Shown: piece after piece, positions 1 to 5,212 of the stretch
Layout of the letters: each line of letters starts with the position of its first letter
Numbering within the stretch: the first letter of the stretch is position 1
Source: Anaerolineales bacterium UBA6668
GTDB taxonomy: Bacteria; Chloroflexota; Anaerolineae; Anaerolineales; UBA6668
Direction: 5' to 3'
DNA: 5,212 bases
NCBI GenBank assembly: GCA_002455215.1
Contig: DKKK01000180.1
Coordinates: forward strand, 2,768 to 7,979
Position numbers and translations under genes: made by a program
Notes under the pieces: model-generated
What the model was told of the DNA's origin: nothing
What the model saw: only the letters and a program-made list of their open reading frames with translations
Databases searched by the model: none

Positions 1-921
1 CCACAACAGGTCGTACAATGCCTGCCATTGGGCAAGGTCAGAATATCCCAGCCCGTTTGTTTCGGTGGTAGCAGAGATGGAGTCTGCCAATTCGGTATCT
101 AACATATAACGCATGTGGGCGGGGTCCGCTTCGGGAGCGTATTTCAACACAATCTCAATTGCTTCATCACGGTGAGCTTCCGCATAAGCAATACCTTCTA
201 GCGCGGCGGCAACAAAATCGCGTAAAAGTTCAGGGTTATCTTGTACCATTGTTTCGGTGGTTACGTACGCCAGCCCCAAAGTTGGCACGCCATAATCGGA
301 AGCAGACCATTGCACCAGGTCAAACCCCATATTGCGCAAAATATTGGGCTCATTGGATTTAAACACCGGGTACACATCTACTTGCCCTTCGGTGAGTACT
401 CGCGGGTCGAAACCGACATTGACCAATTCCACTAGGCTGGCATCCACGCCATTTGCCGCCATCAGCGCAAAAATATCAGGAGGGGGTGTGCCTTTATAGC
501 CAACCTTATGCCCTTCCCAATCTTTTGGGGTAGCAATGCCAGATTCAGCAAGTGCAACATAGGCTTGTTGCCCATGTTGTCCAATTAATGCGATTGAAAC
601 CAAAGGCAGTCCAGGGTCGGCGCGGCGTTGGAGCAGTACAGCGGCATCTTGGGTAGTGACTTCCACTTCGCCTGCCGCCAGCAATTGCAAGTGTTCCCCA
701 CCTTGCAAGGCGTGCTCAATTTGAACAGCTAAACCGTGTTGGGTAAAGAAGCCTTTTTCTTTGGCGACATAAGCTCCCACGAAGGGCAAATTGGCTTGGG
801 GTTTGTAGCCTGCCATGAAGGTCATGGGGCGTAATGCCGGGCTGGTTTGGGGCGCGATGTAGCCACCGCAAGCCGATAATAAGATAAGGATGGGAAGTAA
901 AATGATGAAACGTTTGAGCAT
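1..921 (-). CDS. NMT1/SsuA/THI5-like ABC transporter substrate-binding lipoprotein (3' end cut by window)
   Basis: The frame is open from the ATG at 921 down to base 1 (307 codons) with no stop, so the C-terminus lies outside the window. The N-terminus is a lipoprotein signal: MLKR, a hydrophobic stretch, then lipobox LLSAC with Cys18 as the predicted lipidated residue followed by Gly-Gly. The mature part has hallmarks of the NMT1/SsuA/THI5 periplasmic-binding fold: GYKPQANLPFVGAYVAKEKG (residues 38-57), an 'LAAGEVEVTTQDAA' segment (about 81-94), 'TPKDWEGHKVGYKGTPPPD' (131-149), and 'LTEGQVDVYPVFKSNEP' further on. The visible end, around W..LYDLLW, is near the usual C-terminus, so probably only a few tens of residues are missing. 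It should capture a small solute outside the membrane and pass it to the permease ending 25 bp upstream. The substrate cannot be read from sequence. Riboflavin (RibY type, known in Chloroflexi), hydroxymethylpyrimidine and sulfonates are all possible. No clear Shine-Dalgarno precedes the ATG. Confidence 0.9.
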   Translation of the reverse strand, partial: MLKRFIILLPILILLSACGGYIAPQTSPALRPMTFMAGYKPQANLPFVGAYVAKEKGFFTQHGLAVQIEHALQGGEHLQLLAAGEVEVTTQDAAVLLQRRADPGLPLVSIALIGQHGQQAYVALAESGIATPKDWEGHKVGYKGTPPPDIFALMAANGVDASLVELVNVGFDPRVLTEGQVDVYPVFKSNEPNILRNMGFDLVQWSASDYGVPTLGLAYVTTETMVQDNPELLRDFVAAALEGIAYAEAHRDEAIEIVLKYAPEADPAHMRYMLDTELADSISATTETNGLGYSDLAQWQALYDLLW

Positions 922-946
922 GATAGAGTAAAAAAAGCAGAAAATG

Positions 947-1675
947 TCACTCGGACTGTCGCCAGTAGAGTAGTTTTTCTTCAAGCCAAACCGCGCCTTG
1001 ATACAAACTCGCTCCTTGCAACGCCAAGAGTGCAATTGCGGCAAACAAAGTTGGAATATCTAAATTGGAATATGCCAGCCACATCAAACGCCCTAACCCT
1101 GCCGATGCCCCTGCCCACTCCGCCACCACTGCCCCAACCAGAGACAACGGCGCGACCACTCGCAATGCGGCAAACAAATACGGGAAAGCGCTAGGCATTT
1201 CGCCGAGCCAAAGCAGTTGGTCAGGCGGCGTGGCAACACTTTGAAACCACTCACGCTGGTGCGGCTGTAGAGAAGCAAAACCGGTAAGGCTATTTACCAA
1301 CACTGGAAAAAAGGTAAGCAAGGCTGTGAGAATTACTTTAGGAAAGATACCAAAGCCTAACCAGAGCGTCAAGAGGGGGGCAATGGCAACAATGGGGGTA
1401 GATTTAACCCATACTGCCACCCACAAAATGCCACTTTCCAATTGAGAAAAACGCCGTGCGAAGAGCGCCAAGGCAAAGCCCGCCAGAAAGCCCAAACCCA
1501 GCCCGAGTAACGCCTCCCACAAGGTCCACAAACTTGCCCAAAGAAGCGAGAACTTTTTTGCCCAAAATATCTGTGCGATTAAGCTGGGGGCTGGCAGTAA
1601 ATAGGGGGGCACTTGCCCAATGCGAACCCATCCTTCCCAAACCAACAAAACCCCCAACACCAGCGCTAAGCCCAT
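947..1675 (-). CDS. ABC transporter permease, BPD_transp_1 (SsuC/ThiX/RibX-like)
   Basis: This is the inner-membrane permease of an importer of the nitrate/sulfonate/taurine/pyrimidine type. From the ATG at 1675 the protein is 242 aa, near the family's usual size of about 250. It begins with a membrane segment (MGLALVLGVLLVWEGWVRIG) followed by the typical VPPYLLPAPS motif at 22-31. About five more hydrophobic segments follow. The cytoplasmic EAA-type loop that docks the ATPase lies near residues 141-175 (QREWFQSVATPP... then EMPSAFPYLFAALRVV). The loop's classic EAA...G core is degenerate. The same frame stays open to a TTG at 1822 (291 aa). I prefer 1675 because the extra 49 residues are not permease-like and are encoded by a dispersed repeat (1710-1783). 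No start has a good Shine-Dalgarno; a TTG at 1729 with AAGGG about 10 nt upstream is an alternative. The gene is followed after 25 bp by the binding lipoprotein. Confidence 0.88.
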   Translation of the reverse strand: MGLALVLGVLLVWEGWVRIGQVPPYLLPAPSLIAQIFWAKKFSLLWASLWTLWEALLGLGLGFLAGFALALFARRFSQLESGILWVAVWVKSTPIVAIAPLLTLWLGFGIFPKVILTALLTFFPVLVNSLTGFASLQPHQREWFQSVATPPDQLLWLGEMPSAFPYLFAALRVVAPLSLVGAVVAEWAGASAGLGRLMWLAYSNLDIPTLFAAIALLALQGASLYQGAVWLEEKLLYWRQSE

Positions 1676-1709
1676 CGGCAGGCTGGTATTTTTCTGGGGG
1701 CGATTTTCA

Positions 1710-1783
1710 ATATTCGACACATACGACAATTGCGTTTTTTCCCTTGAGAAAAATTTCACAACTCTGAACCATGCCGAACATAT
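1710..1783. repeat. Imperfect inverted repeat (copies C and E) between msrP and permease
   Basis: Two members of the dispersed repeat face away from each other. Copy C reads on the minus strand from 1739 to 1712, beginning AAAAACGCAATTG and ending GTGTCGAAT. It matches copy A (2965-2992) at 22 of 28 positions by my count. Copy E, more diverged, reads on the plus strand at about 1749-1783 and contains CTCTGAACCATGCCGAACAT. The two arms are separated by a short CCCTTGAG centre, so the whole can fold as a weak long hairpin. It fills much of the 225-bp gap between the msrP stop and the preferred permease start. The rest of that gap (1784-1900) is AT-rich; I see no gene or convincing terminator there, and only a weak minus-strand TAAAAT box at 1828-1823. 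Confidence 0.6.
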
Positions 1784-1900
1784 TTTTTGGCTAATTAGAC
1801 CGTTTTCGTCCAAAGTAACCAAATTTTAGCATAGAAGCGCCGTCCACTGTTATAGAAAGTCACTTTGTGCGATGCTTGGCAGGCAAAAAGTCAAGCTGTC

Positions 1901-2857
1901 CTAGAAATCACGTGCCAGATCCATACCCTCATACAGACTCGCAACCGAATCCTGATAGCCGTTAAACAGCAGTGTGGGGACACGCTCCACACCACCACTG
2001 GCGAGTATCCGGCGCTCGTAGGCTTGGCTCCAGCGTGGGTGGTCCACAGTGGGGTTTACATTGGCATAAAATCCATATTCATTGGGAGCGGCAGACATCC
2101 ACAAGCTGGTAGGCATTTCTTCTACCAAATCAATCTTGACGATGGATTTGACGGATTTAAACCCATACTTCCAGGGCACTACCAAACGAATCGGCGCACC
2201 GTTTTGTGGGAGCAAGTCTTTGCCATACATGCCTGTGGCAAGAATTGTCAAGTCGTGCATGGCTTCATCCAAGCGCAAGCCTTCAGTATAGGGCCACGCA
2301 AAGCCCGGGTTTTTCTGTCCCGGCATCCGCGCAGTGTCAAACAAGGTCTGGAAGCGCACATACTTGGCGGTGCTGGTTGGTTCGACCAATGTTAGTAGTT
2401 TGCTCAGCGGAAAACCTAGCCACGGGATGACCATAGACCAAGCTTCTACACAGCGCAAGCGGTAAATTCGCTCTTCGGGTTGCAGGGTACGTTTTAGGGT
2501 TTCAATATCATACAAGCCGGGCTTGTTCACTAACCCGCCGATTTCGATTTGCCACGGGCTGGTGACAAAATCCCTTGCCAAACCGGCCACGGATTCTTTT
2601 TCAAAGGAAAATTCGTAATAATTGTTGTAATTGGTAATTTGGTCAAAGGTATTGACAGGATTGCCCAATTCATCGCTCGTAGCACTAATGTTGCCATTGG
2701 GTATTCCGGCTGGTTGGGTGGCTTGGCTGGCTGTTTGACCGCCCCCACATGCGGCGAGCATCCAGGCTCCTGCCCCTGTTACGCCTGCCAATTTGAGAAA
2801 TTCACGACGGTTCAGCACAATTGCCTCAGGAGTGATTTGCGAAGATGGAATTTTCAT
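1901..2857 (-). CDS. msrP: Protein-methionine-sulfoxide reductase catalytic subunit MsrP (YedY), molybdopterin enzyme
   Basis: MsrP reduces methionine sulfoxide in exported proteins outside the cytoplasm using a molybdopterin cofactor. The 318-aa length is close to that of E. coli MsrP. The N-terminus has a twin-arginine signal ([17 protein letters not shown], residues 16-32). The oxidoreductase domain contains [19 protein letters not shown] (133-151), where Cys136 is the expected molybdenum ligand. It is followed by [34 protein letters not shown] and [18 protein letters not shown], all near-identical to E. coli MsrP as I remember it. The C-terminus matches too (PTLLFNGY...VASLY.GMDL). Unusually, the Tat signal ends in a strict lipobox (LAAC, Cys37) followed by GGG and a Ser/Thr/Gln-rich linker, suggesting a membrane-tethered lipoprotein rather than a soluble periplasmic enzyme. 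The usual partner msrQ (heme b quinol oxidase) is not adjacent; an ABC transporter follows instead. The start at 2857 is fixed by an AGGAG at 2864-2868. Confidence 0.96.
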   Translation of the reverse strand: MKIPSSQITPEAIVLNRREFLKLAGVTGAGAWMLAACGGGQTASQATQPAGIPNGNISATSDELGNPVNTFDQITNYNNYYEFSFEKESVAGLARDFVTSPWQIEIGGLVNKPGLYDIETLKRTLQPEERIYRLRCVEAWSMVIPWLGFPLSKLLTLVEPTSTAKYVRFQTLFDTARMPGQKNPGFAWPYTEGLRLDEAMHDLTILATGMYGKDLLPQNGAPIRLVVPWKYGFKSVKSIVKIDLVEEMPTSLWMSAAPNEYGFYANVNPTVDHPRWSQAYERRILASGGVERVPTLLFNGYQDSVASLYEGMDLARDF

Positions 2858-2863
2858 GGAAAT

Positions 2864-2868
2864 CTCCT
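2864..2868 (-). promoter_or_regulatory. Ribosome binding site of msrP
   Basis: On the minus strand the sequence reads AGGAG, 6 nt before the ATG at 2857. It is the only strong Shine-Dalgarno in the window and settles the msrP start. A TACAAT box at 2899-2894 on the same strand could be the -10 element about 25 nt upstream of it, but I see no matching -35 box. Confidence 0.75.
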
Positions 2869-2872
2869 ACTA

Positions 2873-2938
2873 AAAAAGGTTAGTCACGCTATGATTGTAC
2901 CTAACTTTGCCGAATCTCCCCAGCATAGTAACCTTTTT
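2873..2938. repeat. Spaced inverted repeat upstream of msrP
   Basis: The left arm AAAAAGGTTA (2873-2882) is the exact reverse complement of TAACCTTTTT (2929-2938). Just inside, CTATG (2889-2893) pairs with CATAG (2924-2928), with six extra bases (GTCACG) on the left side only. The arms enclose the msrP TACAAT box and a GCCGAAT word (2909-2915) shared with the dispersed repeat family. The position next to the msrP promoter would fit an operator or a leader hairpin. Equally it could be a diverged repeat copy. Confidence 0.55.
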
Positions 2939-2953
2939 GTAAGATTTGTATTC

Positions 2954-2992
2954 TGCGCTCCGTGAAAAGCGCAATTTCCATACGTGCCGAAT
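2954..2992 (+). repeat. Dispersed repeat copy A with short hairpin
   Basis: The 28-nt core (2965-2992) begins AAAAGCGCAATTT and ends CGTGCCGAAT. It matches copy B at 3131-3158 in 26 of 28 positions, in the same orientation and 166 bp away. Directly at its 5' end, TGCGCT (2954-2959) pairs perfectly with AGCGCA (2968-2973), giving a 6-bp stem with an 8-nt loop. Unlike copies B and C it has no clear full-length mirror partner upstream. Confidence 0.7.
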
Positions 2993-2995
2993 ATA

Positions 2996-3024
2996 TTCAC
3001 AAAGCGCAAAATGCTTGTTACAAT
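2996..3024 (+). promoter_or_regulatory. Possible sigma-70 promoter for the 3227-5212 gene run
   Basis: TTCACA (2996-3001) and TACAAT (3019-3024) are separated by exactly 17 bp, an acceptable -35/-10 pair pointing towards the plus-strand genes. It would leave a leader of about 200 nt carrying the 3090-3173 palindrome before the ATG at 3227. In AT-rich DNA such pairs arise by chance, so this is tentative. Confidence 0.25.
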
Positions 3025-3039
3025 TAGGAACGAAAATCC

Positions 3040-3073
3040 AATTGATTTCTCAATTTTTGTATTCAACAAAAAT
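3040..3073. repeat. Pair of small AT-rich hairpins
   Basis: ATTTTTGT (3053-3060) and ACAAAAAT (3066-3073) form a perfect 8-bp stem with a 5-nt loop. Overlapping it, AATTG (3040-3044) can pair with CAATT (3051-3055), so the two stems exclude each other. There is no GC-rich stem followed by a T-run, so neither is a good terminator. The role is unknown. Confidence 0.4.
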
Positions 3074-3089
3074 AAGGACTGTAACGTTT

Positions 3090-3173
3090 TTCACATATTT
3101 GGCACAGGTCAGAACTGCTTTTCTAAGCAAAAAAGCGCAATTTGCATCCGTGCCGAATGCTAGGGAATGTGAA
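3090..3173. repeat. 84-bp imperfect palindrome built from repeat copies D and B
   Basis: The ends are a perfect 7-bp inverted pair, TTCACAT (3090-3096) and ATGTGAA (3167-3173). Inside, copy D (minus, 3122-3097) and copy B (plus, 3131-3158) diverge from a short AT-rich centre. ATTTGGCACAGG on the left mirrors the reverse complement of CCGTGCCGAAT on the right with few mismatches, and GCTTTT mirrors AAAAGC. Copy B is 26/28 identical to copy A. The layout (terminal inverted repeats, no coding capacity, intergenic) is what a small non-autonomous element or REP/BIME-like unit would show. No target-site duplication was evident by eye. Confidence 0.62.
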
Positions 3174-3226
3174 GTTTCTATCTTTGTTGGGTAAACAATC
3201 CAATCTCGTTTCAAGGCACTCACATT

Positions 3227-3631
3227 ATGACGATTACTCCTCCCCTTCGCACCATCCACTGGTTTTACAACAGTCCCGGCAATAACGGTTTTCAAGTTGT
3301 TGAGCGTGTTCGCCAGACTTTATGGGATGCGCGTTTTTATGACTTTTGGTTTGACAGCCAATCTGCCAGTGCGCCTTACAAAGTCGGTGGTTTACTCCAC
3401 CAGCAAGCGGCTGATCTACAATGGCAACCCAACGAATGGATGCGCCTGCGCTCCAAAGCTGAGAACGGCGATTTTGTGAATATCCTTTCATACTTAATCG
3501 GTGTAAAACCCGCTTTGGGCTTTACTGATAGTGATGGCTTTGTCAATGTGGAATGGCGCTTGAAAGATAGCGAAGCACGCTGGCAGGAAGTCAACGGTAA
3601 CCCGATTTATCAGAGTTCGCGCCGACTTTAA
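3227..3631 (+). CDS. Hypothetical protein, 134 aa, first gene of amidase operon
   Basis: I do not recognise this protein. It is soluble-looking: no signal peptide, no membrane segment, no Cys motif. It is rich in aromatics, with IHWFYNSPGNNGF (residues 10-22) and a DARFYDFWFDS stretch near 34-44. Further on are a Trp-containing 'LQWQPNEWMRLRSKAENGDF' segment and 'GFVNVEWRLKD' near the C-terminus, suggesting a small alpha/beta domain. It is accepted as real because it starts 7 bp upstream of, and on the same strand as, a chain of closely packed genes, and its codon choice resembles theirs. A weak AAGG lies about 10 nt before the ATG. A secretion or enzymatic role cannot be argued from the sequence. 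Confidence 0.72.
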   Translation: MTITPPLRTIHWFYNSPGNNGFQVVERVRQTLWDARFYDFWFDSQSASAPYKVGGLLHQQAADLQWQPNEWMRLRSKAENGDFVNILSYLIGVKPALGFTDSDGFVNVEWRLKDSEARWQEVNGNPIYQSSRRL

Positions 3632-3638
3632 AAACATC

Positions 3639-4220
3639 ATGGCTGACCTTGCCTACGAGTTACGTTTGTACCAACTAATGTTGGCAGATTTTGCCGACTA
3701 TGTAATTTCAGATGTGGTTTATTGGCAACTCCGTGAAGCGGGAAGTTTTTGGGCGCCTTATCCCAAACTCACCATTGGCGGCATCCTTTTGCAAGCGCAC
3801 AAAATCCGCTATTTTTACACAAAGCTGAGCGGTGGTCAGCAAAAGCAAGCCGACAGTTTGTTTGCCCAACAAGCCAGCCTGTTTGAAAAATGGCAAAGTA
3901 ACTTGCACAAAAAGGCTTTGCACGAACTGCAAGGGCGACTAAAAAGTTGGCAATGGTTCTTGGAAGACCTGCAAGAAAATCCACGAGTAGCCATTCGCAA
4001 CTACCGCACCGAAGTAAATGCGCGGGTTTACCTGCACTTGCTTTTGCAGTTGCTTCAACCCCAGCCACAAGCTCAACAAATTGCCGAAACCTTGCAAAAC
4101 TTAGATTACCACCTGCGCCAGAGTGTGCAAACAGGCAAATTTGTGTGGGAAAGTGACCTACAACCAGCCTTCCCCGCCAGCGAATTTTGGTTCTTGTACT
4201 TAGGTGAAGCAAACGACTAA
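3639..4220 (+). CDS. Conserved-looking hypothetical helical protein, 193 aa
   Basis: No family is recognised with confidence. The protein is mostly alpha-helical by composition, Leu/Gln/Lys-rich, with no signal peptide or membrane span. The N-terminal part has 'ELRLYQLMLADFADYVISDVVYWQL' (residues 7-31) and then 'PKLTIGGILLQ' (42-52), an ordered hydrophobic motif that looks conserved. A central charged helical stretch (about 65-130) and a Gln-rich 'LLQLLQPQPQAQQ' segment follow. An LSGGQQ string at 63-68 resembles the ABC ATPase signature, but there is no Walker A or B, so it is not an ATPase. It begins 7 bp after the 134-aa gene and ends 3 bp before the amidase, so co-translation is likely and a role with the envelope amidase is an inference from context only. 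Confidence 0.82.
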   Translation: MADLAYELRLYQLMLADFADYVISDVVYWQLREAGSFWAPYPKLTIGGILLQAHKIRYFYTKLSGGQQKQADSLFAQQASLFEKWQSNLHKKALHELQGRLKSWQWFLEDLQENPRVAIRNYRTEVNARVYLHLLLQLLQPQPQAQQIAETLQNLDYHLRQSVQTGKFVWESDLQPAFPASEFWFLYLGEAND

Positions 4221-4223
4221 ACA

Positions 4224-4925
4224 ATGGTTGTGAAAAAGGCGAAATGGTATGGATTGGTGGGGGTGTTACTCGCTTTGCTGGGCGGGTTATGGTTTGCCAG
4301 GCGCTACGCACCGGAGCCTGCCCAACTACCTTTGCTTAACATTTTGCCCCGCGCAGAGTGGGGGGCGCATGAACCGCGCTATCTAACCAGCCCCAACGAG
4401 CATGGGCTGTACAATCCTGTGACCAACCCCGAAGGCTGGCGTGTTTATGACCAACCTTTGCGGCAAATATTGACCACCCTGGTTGTCCATCATTCCGCAC
4501 TGGGACAAAACGGTACACCACTCGAAATTCAAGAATTGCAGTTTAGGCAACAACAATTTGCCGACATCGCGTACCATTTTGTGATTGGGAATGACGGACA
4601 AATTTATGCTGGGCGCGACTTCCAGGTGCGGGGCGCTCATACAGGCGGGTACAATACCGGCACAGTGGGCGTGGTACTCACGGGAAATTTCCAAAAAGAT
4701 ACCCCTAGCCCTTTCCAACTGGCAAGTTTAATCAAACTTGCCCAAGCTTTACGGCACGATTATGGTATTCTTTACCTATCCAGTCACCGCGACTTTCAGG
4801 TGGGTATTACAGAGTGCCCCGGTGAACATTTGCACGAACAATTACCCGACATTGCCCAACAAAGCGGCTTAATTTACAGCACTGCCGGTTATCGTCCGCC
4901 TACCCCCGTCCCCAATTCCCCATGA
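4224..4925 (+). CDS. Membrane-anchored N-acetylmuramoyl-L-alanine amidase (PGRP/amidase_2 domain)
   Basis: It is predicted to cleave the amide bond between N-acetylmuramic acid and L-alanine of the peptidoglycan stem peptide, outside the cytoplasmic membrane. Residues 1-7 are basic, and 8-25 (WYGLVGVLLALLGGLWFA) form a signal anchor with no clear cleavage site. The domain starts at LPRAEWGAHEP (41-51), the usual PGRP entry motif. It continues with LVVHHSA (86-92), AYHFVIGNDGQIYAGRD (116-132), AHTGGYNTGTVGVVLTGNF (138-156), SSHRD (186-190) and TECPG (196-200). His89, His188 and Cys198 match the zinc ligands, and Tyr117 the catalytic tyrosine, so the enzyme looks active. An insert of about 30 residues (52-80, with NEHGLYNPVTNPEG) separates the entry motif from the first zinc ligand, and a Pro-rich tail ends the protein. 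The stop overlaps the next start as ATGA. Confidence 0.93.
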   Translation: MVVKKAKWYGLVGVLLALLGGLWFARRYAPEPAQLPLLNILPRAEWGAHEPRYLTSPNEHGLYNPVTNPEGWRVYDQPLRQILTTLVVHHSALGQNGTPLEIQELQFRQQQFADIAYHFVIGNDGQIYAGRDFQVRGAHTGGYNTGTVGVVLTGNFQKDTPSPFQLASLIKLAQALRHDYGILYLSSHRDFQVGITECPGEHLHEQLPDIAQQSGLIYSTAGYRPPTPVPNSP

Positions 4926-5212
4926 ATCCTCCTTGCATCCATCATCCCGAAATCAGCGGTATCGAAAAATGTGAAGTGTGTGGCAACTGGTTGTGTGCCG
5001 ACTGCTTATGGTACGCCGAAAGTGGGGAGCGTTTGTGCCCTGCCCATGCGGACGAGTGGAAACAAGCAGGAAAACCCGTGCTCGCCCCTACTCAGTTTGA
5101 GTCTGCATTGGTGTATAGTCAGGTCGAAAGCCAACACGCATCGGATTCCACTGCAAAAGCCACCCTGCACGGCAACCAAAGCGATATCGCGGCGTTGCTG
5201 GCTTTGGTTGTG
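4922..5212 (+). CDS. B-box-like zinc-finger protein, N-terminal part (cut by window end)
   Basis: From the ATG at 4922 the frame is open to the window end (97 codons), overlapping the amidase stop by 4 bp (ATGA), a typical coupled start. Residues 5-42 hold eight ordered metal ligands: C5-x2-H8, C17-x2-C20, C25-x2-C28 and C39-x2-H42, with CEVCGNWLCADC in the middle. This is the B-box-type zinc-binding arrangement that in bacteria is often placed at the N-terminus of membrane proteins. A linker rich in Ser, Gln and His follows (about 50-87), and the visible end, DIAALLALVV, looks like the beginning of a transmembrane segment. Bacterial proteins of this layout may act as rhomboid-like or multi-pass proteins of unknown role, but the C-terminal part that would decide this is missing. 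Co-transcription with the amidase is likely. Confidence 0.85.
   Translation, partial: MNPPCIHHPEISGIEKCEVCGNWLCADCLWYAESGERLCPAHADEWKQAGKPVLAPTQFESALVYSQVESQHASDSTAKATLHGNQSDIAALLALVV

Larger units (their letters stand above)
2858..3226. other. Divergent intergenic region, 369 bp, palindrome-rich, no gene
   Basis: The region separates msrP (minus) from the four-gene plus-strand run, so promoters for both directions must lie here unless transcription enters from elsewhere. It is AT-rich and contains, in order: a spaced inverted repeat (2873-2938), a short hairpin at repeat copy A (2954-2992), a possible plus-strand promoter (2996-3024), small AT hairpins (3040-3073) and a long palindrome (3090-3173). 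Short open frames cross it on both strands, but they translate repeat sequence, lack ribosome sites and resemble nothing known. I treat it as non-coding. Confidence 0.7.

Noticed and set aside
1881..1897. Possible msrP terminator hairpin around GCTTG...CAAGC
   Set aside because: The stem is only 5 bp with a long loop and no T-run in the transcription direction, so it is not convincing.
1676..1900. Possible FMN or TPP riboswitch before the permease
   Set aside because: None of the conserved RFN or thi-box words is present on the minus strand; the region is explained by the repeat pair and AT-rich filler.
1865..2395. 176-aa plus-strand open frame opposite msrP
   Set aside because: It lies fully antisense to the strongly supported msrP coding sequence, has no ribosome site and no recognisable domain; it is a shadow frame.
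2965..3158. CRISPR array suggested by repeated 28-nt units
   Set aside because: There are only two well-matched direct copies 166 bp apart, others are inverted and degenerate, and spacing is irregular; no cas genes.
2946..3295. Short open frames on both strands of the divergent gap (2946-3194 +, 3050-3295 -, 2884-3069 -)
   Set aside because: They translate the palindromic repeats, and similar peptide strings such as FGT..NCAF appear only because the DNA repeats are read in the same frame. There are no ribosome sites.
3825..3842. LSGGQQ string resembling the ABC ATPase signature in the 193-aa protein
   Set aside because: No Walker A, Walker B or switch His is present and the protein is too short; the match is chance.
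3769..4311. 180-aa minus-strand frame across the 193-aa gene
   Set aside because: Antisense to a plus-strand gene that fits the tight operon spacing; Arg/Ala-rich low-quality composition and no domain.

Overview
The window looks like bacterial chromosome from a Chloroflexota member, most plausibly Anaerolineae-like. This is an inference from three things: a Tat-exported MsrP that also has a lipobox, the style of the NMT1-type binding lipoprotein, and a protein starting with a B-box-like zinc finger. No rRNA, tRNA or marker gene is present to confirm it. Base composition is about 50% GC in genes and clearly AT-richer between them.

Left half (1-2857), all on the minus strand. Reading in the direction of transcription: msrP (2857-1901), a gap of about 225 bp containing a palindromic repeat, an ABC transporter permease (best start 1675, end 947), and a lipoprotein substrate-binding protein (921 down past base 1, truncated). 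The permease and binding protein are 25 bp apart and form one import system whose ATPase is probably just outside the window. MsrP is the molybdopterin subunit that reduces methionine sulfoxide in exported proteins. Its usual heme partner MsrQ is not next to it.

Middle (2858-3226) is a 369-bp divergent intergenic region with no credible gene. It is dense in palindromes and holds copies of a short degenerate repeat. The same repeat family occurs in the msrP-permease gap and reads through the N-terminal extension of the permease ORF. This is the least explained structure in the window.

Right half (3227-5212), all on the plus strand, is a tight run of four genes: an unrecognised 134-aa protein, 7 bp, an unrecognised 193-aa mostly helical protein, 3 bp, a membrane-anchored PGRP/amidase_2-type N-acetylmuramoyl-L-alanine amidase with a complete predicted zinc site, and, overlapping by ATGA, the start of a B-box-like zinc-finger protein cut by the window end. 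The spacing implies one transcript and probable translational coupling. Only the amidase suggests a theme, namely cell-wall or envelope work.

I found no complete undescribed defence or mobile system. The items most worth a second look are the dispersed palindromic repeat family and the two unknown genes coupled to the amidase.
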